Position numbers and translations under genes: made by a program
In this document: positions 36,110-45,300 of the stretch, in pieces
Layout of the letters: each line of letters starts with the position of its first letter
Numbering within the stretch: position 1 is the first letter of the stretch
The notes under the pieces: generated by a model
Seen by the model: the letters and a program-made list of their open reading frames with translations, nothing else
What the model was told of the DNA's origin: nothing
Databases searched by the model: none
From: Nitrosospira multiformis
Lineage (GTDB): Bacteria > Pseudomonadota > Gammaproteobacteria > Burkholderiales > Nitrosomonadaceae
NCBI RefSeq assembly: GCF_900111585.1
Contig: NZ_FOHI01000005.1
Span: forward strand, 186,001-250,000
Direction of reading: 5' to 3'
DNA length: 64,000 nt

Positions 36110-36811
36110 TTAATCTCCTTGGAGTACAAAGTTGAAGGGTTGCAGGGCAACAGCCCGCACCGGTTGACCATTGCGTACGGTGGGTGTGCAGCGCCAGGTT
36201 TTGACAGCGGTCATGGCGGCTTCGTCCAGCCGTTTGAAGCCACTGCTGTTCACTACGTGTGCCACATTGACGTATCCTTTTTCATCCAGTTCCACTCTTA
36301 GCACGAGCTTTCCTTCTTCGCCGAGCCGTTTCGAAAGTGCCGGATAAGTCGGCGCATTCAAGTGGGGGCACGCGACTGATAATTCCGAGGAAAGTGAAAC
36401 CGGGCCCGCCGGCATTTGCGACGCAGGAGCTGCTTCCACTACCGGTTCGGGTTCGGCTTCAGGCTCGGCTTCGGGTACCGGTTCCGGCGGGGGAGGCGGC
36501 GCGACAGGCTCACTCTCGGACAATGGGGGCGCTTTTGCAACGAGTTGCTGCGGTTGCGGTTTCTTTACAGGTTTAGGCTTAGGCTTGGGCGGAGGAGGTG
36601 GCGTTTCAGGCTTGGCCTCTTCCTTCGGCTGGGGCGAAGGAATGAAATTTACCATCAGTGTCGCTAATTGTTCCGGTGGGGGAATCAACTGTTGTTTGAA
36701 CAGGAAATAAAGCAGGCCGGCGTGGATCACAACGACGAACACCAGACCAGACAAGGATATGCTGCTGTGCTTCAAGGTCATTGCCTGCCCTGCGGGCTCA
36801 ATACTTTCCAT
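36110..36811 (-). CDS. tonB: TonB energy-transducing protein
   Basis: Links the ExbBD motor to outer-membrane TonB-dependent receptors. The N-terminal membrane helix is SLSGLVFVVVIHAGLLYFLF. A long Pro/Lys then Pro/Glu linker (about 55-125) spans the periplasm, and the C-terminal domain has YPALSKRLGEEGKLVLRVEL and the terminal NFVLQ. ATG 36811 is preferred because GGAAAG lies 6 nt upstream; starts at 36841 and 36781 are possible. It overlaps the end of the thioredoxin-like gene by 14 bp, so they are cotranscribed. Confidence 0.93.
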   Translation of the reverse strand: MESIEPAGQAMTLKHSSISLSGLVFVVVIHAGLLYFLFKQQLIPPPEQLATLMVNFIPSPQPKEEAKPETPPPPPKPKPKPVKKPQPQQLVAKAPPLSESEPVAPPPPPEPVPEAEPEAEPEPVVEAAPASQMPAGPVSLSSELSVACPHLNAPTYPALSKRLGEEGKLVLRVELDEKGYVNVAHVVNSSGFKRLDEAAMTAVKTWRCTPTVRNGQPVRAVALQPFNFVLQGD

Positions 36812-37379
36812 TCTGCTTTCCGTTCGCGGTATCGACAGCATTTCGCGCCAGCCATTCCTCGACGAGCGACTTGTTGATCAGGCCCATCTTGACCGTGCGC
36901 TGGTGTTTCTGATCATAGAAATAGGTCCGCGGTACTTCGCCGTACCAGCGGCCATCGATTTCCTGGCGGAGGCGTTCCGGCATATCCTCTGCGAAAACCC
37001 ATTGTTCGAACTTGGCTGTTCCATAGTTTGCAGCCCGGTCAGCGAGTTGAGGCATATCATCGACCGTGTCGGTAGCAATCAATATCACATTCAGCCCGGG
37101 GTGATTCTTTTCAAGCTCGCTCAGCATTTTGAGTTCAGTGGGGCAATACTGGCAGTCGAGGGACCAGAGGACGAGAATGAAAGGTTTGTTAGGCCGGGAT
37201 GCAAGCACTTGCTTGAGGCTTCCCGATGTAAAAAGGCGAATACTTTCCGCCGCGGCGACAATGTCGACAGCACCGAGGAAGAACATCAGTACGAGCACCA
37301 TCCGAAGTACAGGACTGCCATAACTACCGGCCGGACCGTGGAGCGCCGGGGCAGATTGGAATTTCAGAGTACCAGGCAT
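36798..37379 (-). CDS. Thioredoxin-like (TlpA-type) periplasmic protein
   Basis: 193-aa protein with an N-terminal hydrophobic signal or anchor (about 23-43) and a thioredoxin fold. The redox site is CQYC in LVLWSLDCQYCPTELKML. It is followed by NVILIATDTVDD and the cis-Pro-like EVPRTYFYD. The TlpA/ResA class reduces periplasmic disulfides or helps cytochrome and metal-site maturation. It is the first gene of a tight minus-strand operon with tonB, exbB, exbD and the FecR-domain gene, which suggests a role in outer-membrane receptor or metal uptake. I cannot name its substrate. Confidence 0.82.
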   Translation of the reverse strand: MPGTLKFQSAPALHGPAGSYGSPVLRMVLVLMFFLGAVDIVAAAESIRLFTSGSLKQVLASRPNKPFILVLWSLDCQYCPTELKMLSELEKNHPGLNVILIATDTVDDMPQLADRAANYGTAKFEQWVFAEDMPERLRQEIDGRWYGEVPRTYFYDQKHQRTVKMGLINKSLVEEWLARNAVDTANGKQNGKY

Positions 37380-37802
37380 TGGTAATGTAAATCTAATTAA
37401 GAATCACTTGCAATTCAAGGCGGGATTGTACCACTAACAGTCGGCTGCACAAATATTCGAATGCAGTTTCAGAATTTTTTGATCAACTTTTCTCAATTTT
37501 GGGAAGGAATTTTCCATATCTCCGACGACCCCGCATCCATGATAGGCAGGAAAAAGCATTATCGCAATGTGACAAATTGTCGCAGGAGCAGAAGATATAG
37601 AGCATGAGATCATGAAGGTTGTATTTCTGCATACCTTGCTCAAGCCGACCCTTGAGGGGCATACGAATAAACTCCCCTGGAATAAACTTCTCCTGGCATT
37701 ACCTGCTTTGTTAAAACAGCTATAGTAACCCGCCAAAAGTTTGCTAACATTGCCGCCGGTGAGTTTGCTCCTGTTCTTTCATCTTCCAAGAGGCGAATCG
37801 TC
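37380..37802. promoter_or_regulatory. 423-bp divergent intergenic region
   Basis: Lies between the thioredoxin-tonB-exbBD-fecR operon (minus) and the sigma-factor operon (plus), so it must hold both promoters. It includes an AAGAGG Shine-Dalgarno-like site at 37788-37793 serving the probable CTG start at 37803. An AT-rich stretch at 37391-37415 could hold the minus-strand promoter. I cannot assign a confident -35/-10 pair or a clear operator. Confidence 0.45.
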
Positions 37803-38378
37803 CTGGCTACAAAACAGGAATTTTCGAATTTTCTGGCTGAAATCGAACGGCGCGCCTACAAGCAAGCTTTGTTTGCCATACGCGATGAACATCTGGCCCT
37901 AGATATTGTTCAGGATTCGATGATGAAGCTTGTCGAGAAGTATTCGGCCAAACCGCTGGAAGAACTACCTCTCCTGTTTCAACGCATCCTGCAAAATACC
38001 ATCCGGGATTTTTATCGTCGACAGAAAACGCGCTCACTGTGGACGACGCTGTTTTCAGCATTCATTCCTTCCGACCATGAAAAGGAAAGCGAAGATTTCG
38101 ATCTGCTGGAAACTTTGCAATCCGATGCGTCATCATCTAAGGTTAATGACCCTCACCAACAACTCGAACAGTCGCAACTTATCAATCTGCTCGAGAGGGC
38201 TATTGAAACCTTACCGGCACGTCAACGCGAGGCTTTTCTACTGCGTTACTGGGAGGAAATGGATGTTATGGAAACTGCAAAAATTATGGGGTGCTCCGAG
38301 GGGAGTGTGAAAACGCACTGTTCCCGTGCAACCCATGCACTTGCCGCAATGTTGAAAAAACATGGAATTGGGCTATGA
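37803..38378 (+). CDS. Sigma-70 family (ECF-like) RNA polymerase sigma factor
   Basis: Two-region sigma factor. Sigma-2 segment: FAIRDEHLALDIVQDSMMKL and FQRILQNTIRDFYRRQKTR. Sigma-4 segment: LERAIETLPARQREAFLLRYW, then METAKIMGCSEGSVKTHCSRA, the helix-turn-helix for the -35 element. The first conventional start codon is TTG 37869, which would cut the first helix of region 2. The frame runs further up as LATKQEFSNFLAEIERRAYKQ, the expected N-terminus, to a CTG at 37803 that has AAGAGG about 9 nt upstream. No ATG, GTG or TTG is available nearby. This gives 191 aa. The next gene starts within its stop codon. Confidence 0.88.
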   Translation: MATKQEFSNFLAEIERRAYKQALFAIRDEHLALDIVQDSMMKLVEKYSAKPLEELPLLFQRILQNTIRDFYRRQKTRSLWTTLFSAFIPSDHEKESEDFDLLETLQSDASSSKVNDPHQQLEQSQLINLLERAIETLPARQREAFLLRYWEEMDVMETAKIMGCSEGSVKTHCSRATHALAAMLKKHGIGL

Positions 38379-38752
38379 GTGAAACTGATGTAGGGAGAGA
38401 AGTAGCGCGGTTGTTGGATCGCGGACTCGATGACATCAAGCAGAGCACGTTAAACCGTCTCCAATCTGCTCGCAGAGCTTCTCTGGAAAATTACCATATG
38501 GCGGAAACAGTTGTTCGACTTGGCCAGAGCGGGCAGGTCGCTTCATCGCGAGGTGGGCATCATGGTCATTCGCGAGTTGGCAAGTTATTATCGGTGATAA
38601 CATTGTTGCTAGCTTTGGCGAGTGCCATTTATTGGCAGAATTTGCAGCAGAGTGATGAGAATGAGGAAATCGAGATAATGCTGCTTGTGGATGATCTGCC
38701 GATAGATGCCTATCTGGACGATGAGTTCGGTGAATGGTTAAATCAGTCATAG
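38375..38752 (+). CDS. DUF3619 family membrane protein, candidate anti-sigma factor
   Basis: 125-aa protein with a cytoplasmic helical N-terminus (LLDRGLDDIKQSTLNRLQSA, about 13-32), one membrane helix (about 70-87) and a short acidic periplasmic tail ending LDDEFGEWLNQS. Its start ATG 38375 overlaps the sigma-factor stop (ATGA), the classic layout for a sigma/anti-sigma pair. The family has no established function that I know of. The anti-sigma role is inferred from gene order, coupling and topology. Confidence 0.82.
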   Translation: MSETDVGREVARLLDRGLDDIKQSTLNRLQSARRASLENYHMAETVVRLGQSGQVASSRGGHHGHSRVGKLLSVITLLLALASAIYWQNLQQSDENEEIEIMLLVDDLPIDAYLDDEFGEWLNQS

Positions 38753-39099
38753 CCATCACATCAGCGCTGTACCTGTTATTTTCGGTCCCGGTTGAAGCAG
38801 GCCAACCTGCCTGGGAAGAATTGAAGCCGCAGCAAAAGGAGGCGTTGGCTCCGCTCGCACAGGAGTGGAACGGGTTGGATCCTGCAAAGAAGAAGAAATG
38901 GCTGGGCATTGCCAAACGCTATCCGCATATGACACCCGAAGAGCAGCACCGGACTCAGTTGCAGATGCGGGACTGGTATTCGCTGACCCCTGAACAGCGG
39001 GAGCTGGTACGTGAGAAGTATAAAACCATCAAGAAATTACCGCCGGAGAAGCGCCAGGAAATAAAGCGCAAATGGCGTGAGCATGAACACCAGCAATGA
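38734..39099 (+). CDS. DUF3106 family periplasmic protein
   Basis: 121-aa protein with a signal peptide (cleavage probably after VEAG at about 23). The mature part is very basic and helical with repeated short motifs of the type LxPxQ/E: LKPQQKEAL, MTPEEQHR, LTPEQREL, LPPEKRQE. These recall the LTxxQ repeats of CpxP/Spy-like periplasmic sensors, though the family is different. It overlaps the DUF3619 gene by 19 bp and so belongs to the sigma-factor operon. Confidence 0.85.
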   Translation: MVKSVIAITSALYLLFSVPVEAGQPAWEELKPQQKEALAPLAQEWNGLDPAKKKKWLGIAKRYPHMTPEEQHRTQLQMRDWYSLTPEQRELVREKYKTIKKLPPEKRQEIKRKWREHEHQQ

Positions 39100-39223
39100 A
39101 GCATCCTACTATAGCAGGCGGTTCAACAGACAGGCAGGTGCGCCTCCGGTTTTCTGTTTTTTCTCAATACTGCACTGCAATAAGACCAATACGAAAGCCT
39201 TCCTGAATGAATTTCCCGACACC

Positions 39224-39640
39224 ATGAAAATTTCCGCGCCGGGACTGGGGCGGAGATTACTGAGTATGTTGTACGAATCGCTGATTCTGGTTGCGGTTCT
39301 GTTTATCGCCAGTTTCGTTTTTCATCTTGTCTTCCGGGATACCAGTTCCGTTTTTTTCCGACCCGCATTCCAGCTTTATCTGCTCGTGGTTGCAGGTATT
39401 TATTTCACCTGGTTCTGGACTCACGGTGGACAAACATTGCCCATGCAAACCTGGAAGCTTCGTGTAATCAGTGCGGATGGAGGCCGCCTTAATCTGAAGC
39501 AGGCGTTCGTACGCTATCTATTCGCCGTCATCGGCATCTTTTTGTTCGGTTGCGGGATATTGTGGGCGTTATTCGACCGGGATGGATTGTTCCTGCATGA
39601 CAGGCTTGCGAGTACCCGGATCGTGAAGATCGAGCAGTGA
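39224..39640 (+). CDS. RDD family membrane protein
   Basis: 138-aa polytopic membrane protein of the RDD family: the N-terminal GLGRRLLSMLYESLILVAVLF and the C-terminal LFDRDGLFLHDRLASTRIV carry the Arg and Asp residues that name the family. Some members are Na+/H+ exchangers; the role here is unknown. The frame is open from 39077 and overlaps the DUF3106 gene. ATG 39224 matches the family start best, although an ATG at 39083 is possible. Last gene of the sigma-factor cluster. Confidence 0.85.
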   Translation: MKISAPGLGRRLLSMLYESLILVAVLFIASFVFHLVFRDTSSVFFRPAFQLYLLVVAGIYFTWFWTHGGQTLPMQTWKLRVISADGGRLNLKQAFVRYLFAVIGIFLFGCGILWALFDRDGLFLHDRLASTRIVKIEQ

Positions 39641-39747
39641 GATACCTGGCGGGGACGTATGATGGGACGATCGCCATCTTGCCGTGAAACCGCAGCTTCA
39701 AATCGGCGGCGGCTTCAGATGGCTGATGGAGAGTGTCGCCACTGAGG

Positions 39748-41205
39748 CTACGCTGTTCCTCCCACCGTCAGTCCATCTATGCGAAGGGTGGGTTGACCCA
39801 CGCCTACCGGCACGCTCTGACCTTCCTTGCCACACGTCCCAACACCGGGATCAAGCGATAGATCGTTGCCGATCATCGAAACGCGGGTGAGTATATCGGG
39901 ACCGTTGCCAATGAGGGTGGCGCCCTTCACCGGATACGAAATTTTTCCGTTTTCGATCATGTAAGCTTCCGCAGCCGAAAATACGAATTTTCCGCTGGTG
40001 ATATCTACCTGTCCCCCGCCGAAATTGACCGCATATAATCCGTGCTTCACGGAAGCGATGATTTCTTCCGGAGTTTTGTCCCCATTCAGCATATAAGTAT
40101 TCGTCATGCGTGGCATGGGAATGTGCGCAAATGATTCGCGTCTTGCATTTCCTGTGACGGAAACGTTCATCAGCCGTGCATTCAGGCTGTCCTGCAAATA
40201 ACCCTTGAGTATTCCGTTTTCGATCAGCATTGTGCACTGGGTGGGATTCCCTTCGTCATCGACATTGAGCGAGCCCCGCCGGCGTGCAATAGTGCCATCA
40301 TCCACCACCGTCACTCCCGGTGCAGCCACGCGTTCGCCGATTCGACCCGCAAATGCGGAACTCCCCTTGCGGTTGAAGTCTCCTTCCAGCCCGTGGCCAA
40401 TGGCCTCATGCAACAGTATTCCCGGCCAGCCCGAACCGAGCACCACAGTCATGGTTCCGGCAGGCGCCGGTTTTGCATGCAGGTTGACGACCGCCTGGTG
40501 AACCGCTTTTGCAGCATAGTCGCGCAGCACGTCATCCGTGAAGTATGCATAGTCGAAGCGTCCTCCTCCTCCTGCAACTCCTTGCTCACGGTTGCCGTTT
40601 TCCTCGGCGATAACCTGCAATGAGAGACGTACAAGCGGGCGCACATCGGCTGCCAGAAGACCGTCACTGCGGGCAACTAGAACCACTTCGTATTCCCCTG
40701 AGAGGGAAGCCATGACCTGGATAACACGTTTATCCAGCGCCCGGGCATAACTTTCGAGCTTTTCGAGCAAAGCCACCTTGTCCGTATCCTTGAGGCTGGC
40801 AATCGGGTCTTCAGGTAGATAAAGCTCGCGTCCCTTGCTGCGTTTGACGGCTTGCACCGATTGTGTGACGCCATGGCGAGCGATGGCTCGCGTAGCCTGT
40901 GCGGCGGACACCAGCGCAGGCATGCTGATGTCGTCCGAATACGCAAAGGCGGTCTTGTCTCCGCTGACTGCGCGTACACCCACGCCCTGATCGATATTAA
41001 AGCTGCCGGATTTGACTATGCCTTCTTCCAGAGCCCAGCCCTCGGCTCGGCTGTACTGAAAATACAAGTCGGCATAATCGATGCGGTGCGCAAGCATCTG
41101 GCCGAACACGTTCTGTAATCCGGTTGCATCCAGTTCATGAGGTGCAAGCAGACAATTGTTGGCCGTTGCGAAAAGATCGTTAACCTGGATAGTCTCTGTA
41201 ATCAT
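39748..41205 (-). CDS. tldD: Metalloprotease TldD
   Basis: Zinc metalloprotease subunit that works with PmbA/TldE; in E. coli it processes peptides such as microcin B17 and CcdA. The zinc site is in [17 protein letters not shown], with the third ligand in the C-terminal domain, where [20 protein letters not shown] is the diagnostic end. ATG 41205 gives 485 aa. A TTG at 41250 would overlap the nitrilase gene stop. The order yhdP, nitrilase, tldD is conserved in Betaproteobacteria; pmbA is not in the window. Confidence 0.95.
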   Translation of the reverse strand: MITETIQVNDLFATANNCLLAPHELDATGLQNVFGQMLAHRIDYADLYFQYSRAEGWALEEGIVKSGSFNIDQGVGVRAVSGDKTAFAYSDDISMPALVSAAQATRAIARHGVTQSVQAVKRSKGRELYLPEDPIASLKDTDKVALLEKLESYARALDKRVIQVMASLSGEYEVVLVARSDGLLAADVRPLVRLSLQVIAEENGNREQGVAGGGGRFDYAYFTDDVLRDYAAKAVHQAVVNLHAKPAPAGTMTVVLGSGWPGILLHEAIGHGLEGDFNRKGSSAFAGRIGERVAAPGVTVVDDGTIARRRGSLNVDDEGNPTQCTMLIENGILKGYLQDSLNARLMNVSVTGNARRESFAHIPMPRMTNTYMLNGDKTPEEIIASVKHGLYAVNFGGGQVDITSGKFVFSAAEAYMIENGKISYPVKGATLIGNGPDILTRVSMIGNDLSLDPGVGTCGKEGQSVPVGVGQPTLRIDGLTVGGTA

Positions 41206-41246
41206 GGTAGTTAGTGGGGGAGAAGGAGAACAAGGTTCAACGGAAT

Positions 41247-42107
41247 TCAACAGTGACGCAGCGTGCGGTGATTCAAGGCAGGCAGGCTGCTGCGCAAGCT
41301 CGCCTGGTATTCCGGATCAATATCCGCGATGACGACTCCGGGTCCGCGCGGGAGGCGGTCCAGCACCACGCCCCAAGGATCGACTATCATGCTGTCCCCA
41401 TGGGTTTCCCGTCCATTGATATGGTATCCCCCCTGAGCAGGTGCAACGACGTATGCCAGATTTTCGATGGCGCGGGCGCGGATCAAAGTTTCCCAGTGCG
41501 CCTTGCCCGTGGTGGCAGTGAAAGCCGCCGGGGCGAAGATAATGTCTACTTGTCCCATGGAACGGTAAAGCTCGGGAAAGCGGATATCGTAGCAGATGGA
41601 AAGGCCGATACGGCCAAAGGGGGATTCCAGGGCAACGACACCTTGGCCTGCCTCAATGGTTTCTTCTTCGGCATAGCGTTCAGTCCCCAGCTCCAGACCG
41701 AACAAATGTATTTTGTCGTACCGTGCGACTTGCTCACCGCTGTCATTGTATACCAGGCAACTGTTTCGCACCTTGTCAGGCCGGGAAGAAACGAGGGGCA
41801 CCGAGCCGCCTACCAGCCATAGGCCGAGACGCTTGGCAGTATTGCCCAGGAATTCCTGTATCGGCCCCTGATTATCCTGCTCACGTGCCGCTACTCTATC
41901 AGCATCCTCCATGCCCATCAGGCAGAAATACTCGGGGAGCGCCGCCAGCTTCGCGCCGCGTGATGCAGCAATGTCCAGAAGTCGCCCGGCTTCTTCCAGA
42001 TTGGCGTAGATATTTGGACCTGCCGCCATTTGAATGGCGGCAACACGAACCGGGCCCTTGTGAGCTATTTCAGGAGGAAGCGAGTTACAGGCGACGGAGT
42101 CTTGCAT
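41247..42107 (-). CDS. Carbon-nitrogen hydrolase (nitrilase superfamily, Nit-like)
   Basis: 286-aa amidase. The catalytic Glu is in [11 protein letters not shown], the Lys in [10 protein letters not shown], and the Cys in [15 protein letters not shown]. The DKIHLF and YDIRFPE context fits the Nit1/NitB group. Members of that group hydrolyse deaminated glutathione as a metabolite-repair activity. That assignment is from family knowledge only. It lies between yhdP (236 bp upstream) and tldD, with which it is probably cotranscribed. Confidence 0.9.
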   Translation of the reverse strand: MQDSVACNSLPPEIAHKGPVRVAAIQMAAGPNIYANLEEAGRLLDIAASRGAKLAALPEYFCLMGMEDADRVAAREQDNQGPIQEFLGNTAKRLGLWLVGGSVPLVSSRPDKVRNSCLVYNDSGEQVARYDKIHLFGLELGTERYAEEETIEAGQGVVALESPFGRIGLSICYDIRFPELYRSMGQVDIIFAPAAFTATTGKAHWETLIRARAIENLAYVVAPAQGGYHINGRETHGDSMIVDPWGVVLDRLPRGPGVVIADIDPEYQASLRSSLPALNHRTLRHC

Positions 42108-42343
42108 ATTTGAAGTGTATTTTTCGGGCAGTCAGTGGAGAATACAGGGTAACTTAAAAGATTGTCTTTATAAAGTATTGTGGTTGATACCACTTCCGGC
42201 ATTGTCCACAGATCGCTCGCGGGCGCGAAACAAGCGTTAACAGACCCTAATATACGCGTTGGCTGGCGAGCGCAGTATCGCAGTATAACGGGCGTGATCA
42301 GTCAATGCGCACTTGCCGGCAGACCTCGTGCGAGAGATTCTGG

Positions 42344-45300
42344 TCATGGTTGAGGCTCCGTCAGTTCCGGGGCCGGTTGCCCTATTCGGCTTACGACAGG
42401 ATCTGTCCAGGTGCCGGTAATGTTGTAGTCTCTTGATGGAGCAGGTGTTTTCTTCATGGCTGTGCTTGCAATTACCGATGCCATCCCGACTACGGGAGAC
42501 GCAAGTCCATAGGAAGGGGTAACCCTGATATGAAGTTTTTGCGTTTCCGCTTCGAGATTCATCTGTCCATTCATGGTAACCCTTGCGGCCGGCCCGTTTA
42601 TTTTAAGCTCATCCGTCGATGCAATGCCACTCGCGATATTTATGCTGCCGGAAATGTCGTCAAATCCGAAGCCTTCACTGAACACATCCCGAAAGTCCAG
42701 CGTAATCCGCCGCGGCAGTGAACGGAGATTGAAAATTCCAAAGAGCCTGCCAATTCCGGGCTCAAACTTGGGAAATTGTCCACGTCTTGCGCCAAGCTTA
42801 AACCTGCCGGACAAGGTGGAGTAATCTATCGACAGGGGATCCCCCTGCCAGGACAGGATACCCTCAAGCGTACCGCTTCCACTGGTTACGCGATCAGGAA
42901 GGCCGATCCGCTCCAGAAATTTCCCAATGTCATCTGCTTCCAGCATGACGGTGGCCTGCGTCTGCGGAGTCGGCACCCGGTTTTTCCATAGCCCTCGCAT
43001 TGTTATCGAGCTGTCGGGGCTGACAATGTGCAGTTTGTCGATATACCAGTTCCGTTCTTCCTGATTTGCAACCAATTCCAGCTTACCCAGTTGTTTCTCA
43101 CCAAAAACAAAGTCGTCCGCGATCACATCGAGTGCCGGCAGATCCTTTTCCTGTTGTCTGCTCCTGGATACCGTATCTGGTCCGGAGGGAGGGTTTGCAG
43201 GAATGATCAGTCTGTTCAATCGCGCCACTATCTTGCCGGCACCGGATGGATTCCAGGTGATGCCTCCATTGACCTCCTCGCTTGCGATCCTGCAATACCA
43301 CAGGCCGTCTTTTCTGTTAGCATCCAGCCTGACATCATCGAACTGCCTGCCCAGAAAGCCAAGCGATTCTATATACAGGTTTAAGCCGTTCAAACTGGAA
43401 GGGGCAGCAGGTTGGATTTCGAATTGCTTGAGCAAGAGGCGCCAGCGGTCGAGATTCAATACGGGCAATGCACCCTTTATCACGATACCGGGCTCTTCGG
43501 GGAGAAAAACGGGTGAGGGACCGAAAACGACGGCACCGCGTTCCACATAAAAATGACCGGCATCGTCCCGGGTGCGGCTGATCTTTGCCTTGATGCGCTC
43601 GCCATAGCTCAGGTGCAGCTCCTCGCTCTGCGTACCCGTCGCCTTTCCTTCGAATTTCACTGATATTGCATCGTGCGCCGCCTTCGACAAAGGCTCGGGC
43701 AGATCCGATGAAATTCCCTTCAATGATGATTCAACGATCACATCCGTGGACCGGTTGCCTACGAGCACGGCTGCTTGCCAATCGCTGCTGCCGTGTATGT
43801 GCCTGGTCCAGAAAGGGGCGCTCCGTGGCCCGCTGGCTTGCGGAGCTGCATTCAGGTTGTCGAAGTCGACCTTTCCGATAGCGGAAAAACGCACGCCCCC
43901 GCCTGGCATATCAGAGGAACTGATCAGCACGGGACCGCCGAGAAGACGGCCGCTCAGGTTTTTCGTTCTTATTTCAGAATCGGTAAAGGTCAGCGCGCCG
44001 TTCAATTGCTCCAGCTCGGGAATATGTGAGCTCGGAGCGATCCGGTTGTTCATGAATTGGTAGTTGCCCCACAGTTTAGTTTCCCCTGAGCCGCGCAGAG
44101 GAGTATCAAGTTTGAGAAGCAATCTTCCGTCGCCAAAAATACGGGTATTCTCCATCAGCCAGTTATCGTAGGTGTCCAGTGTTTTTGCGGCAGCGAATGC
44201 CAGAAACTGATGAGTGGCGCCCGTCGCTTCCAGTTCGGTTTTGAGTCTCGCCTCGGCGGCAGTCATGTCAGGAATGATCAGTCTTGCCTTCCCCACACGC
44301 GCCCCAAGGATATCTCCTTTGGAAACGTTGATCTCCATGCGATTATCGTTAAGGCGCACGGTGCCTGCGAGATTCTCTATCCGGGGCAAGCCGGGGAGGT
44401 GATCGAGCAACATGCCCGATATCTTTGCGGCAAATTCGAAGACGCCGGGATTGCTTGAGACGAAGGGAGGTCGAGCCAGATTTCCCTTTAGGTGAAACCG
44501 TGCATTCGAAATACTCCCTGCAACAATGGATTCACTCAGCCAATCAGGAAAATACTCTCTCCCTTTCCCTTGGGTCGGCAGGAGACGCAGCAGAGAAGGC
44601 ATGTCAGCGCGGGTGAGATGAGTTGTCAAGTCGAGGATACCCGGACTGGCAGGCGCTATCTGGTAATTTCCATAGCCTGACCCAGCTGCATACGCACTGG
44701 AGAAGGAGATATTGCTGAATTTTATCGACTTTGAACCGTTGCTGGTCAGGTTCCATCTTATCTGTCCGGCAAGTGTATTCAGTGTTACCGGTTCAATGGG
44801 TGCATCCGGTAGTTGCAGTACCGTGTTTTGGGAATCCAGATTCAGCGTGCCTCCCTGTTCGGTAATGTCAATATTCCCGCTGATGCCAGTGAAGGCAGGC
44901 ATGCTATCGGACTTTTTCATTCCCAGTTTGGTAAATCTTCCCGTGGCATGGAAAGAAGAAGGCGCCGGCCATTCGCCCGTCCATTTTATCAACATCGAAT
45001 GCAGCTTACCGCGGGGGGAAACAGCGCGGATTTTAGCCCGGAGCGGCTCGCTAATCGGCAGGTATTTCGCCAACTCCTCCAGTTTATCCAGTCTTAGATT
45101 CTGGACGCTCAATGTGTTGCTATCCGGTTTGCCGGCATCGTGGTGAAGCTGCTGCAACGAAAAATCCAGCAAAGGCAGGGGCGGTTTGCCATAAAATGCC
45201 GCGTCGAGCCGACGTGCGAAGAGTTGACTGCCGTTGCTGTCGTTGTCATCCACCTTGTGCCATCCGATCCTGCCTGCCAGCTTGGTCAGGTTCAATTCCG

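Noticed and set aside
37385-37420. Fur box in front of the thioredoxin-tonB operon
   Set aside because: The AT-rich sequence matches the 19-bp consensus at only about half of the positions, which is expected by chance.
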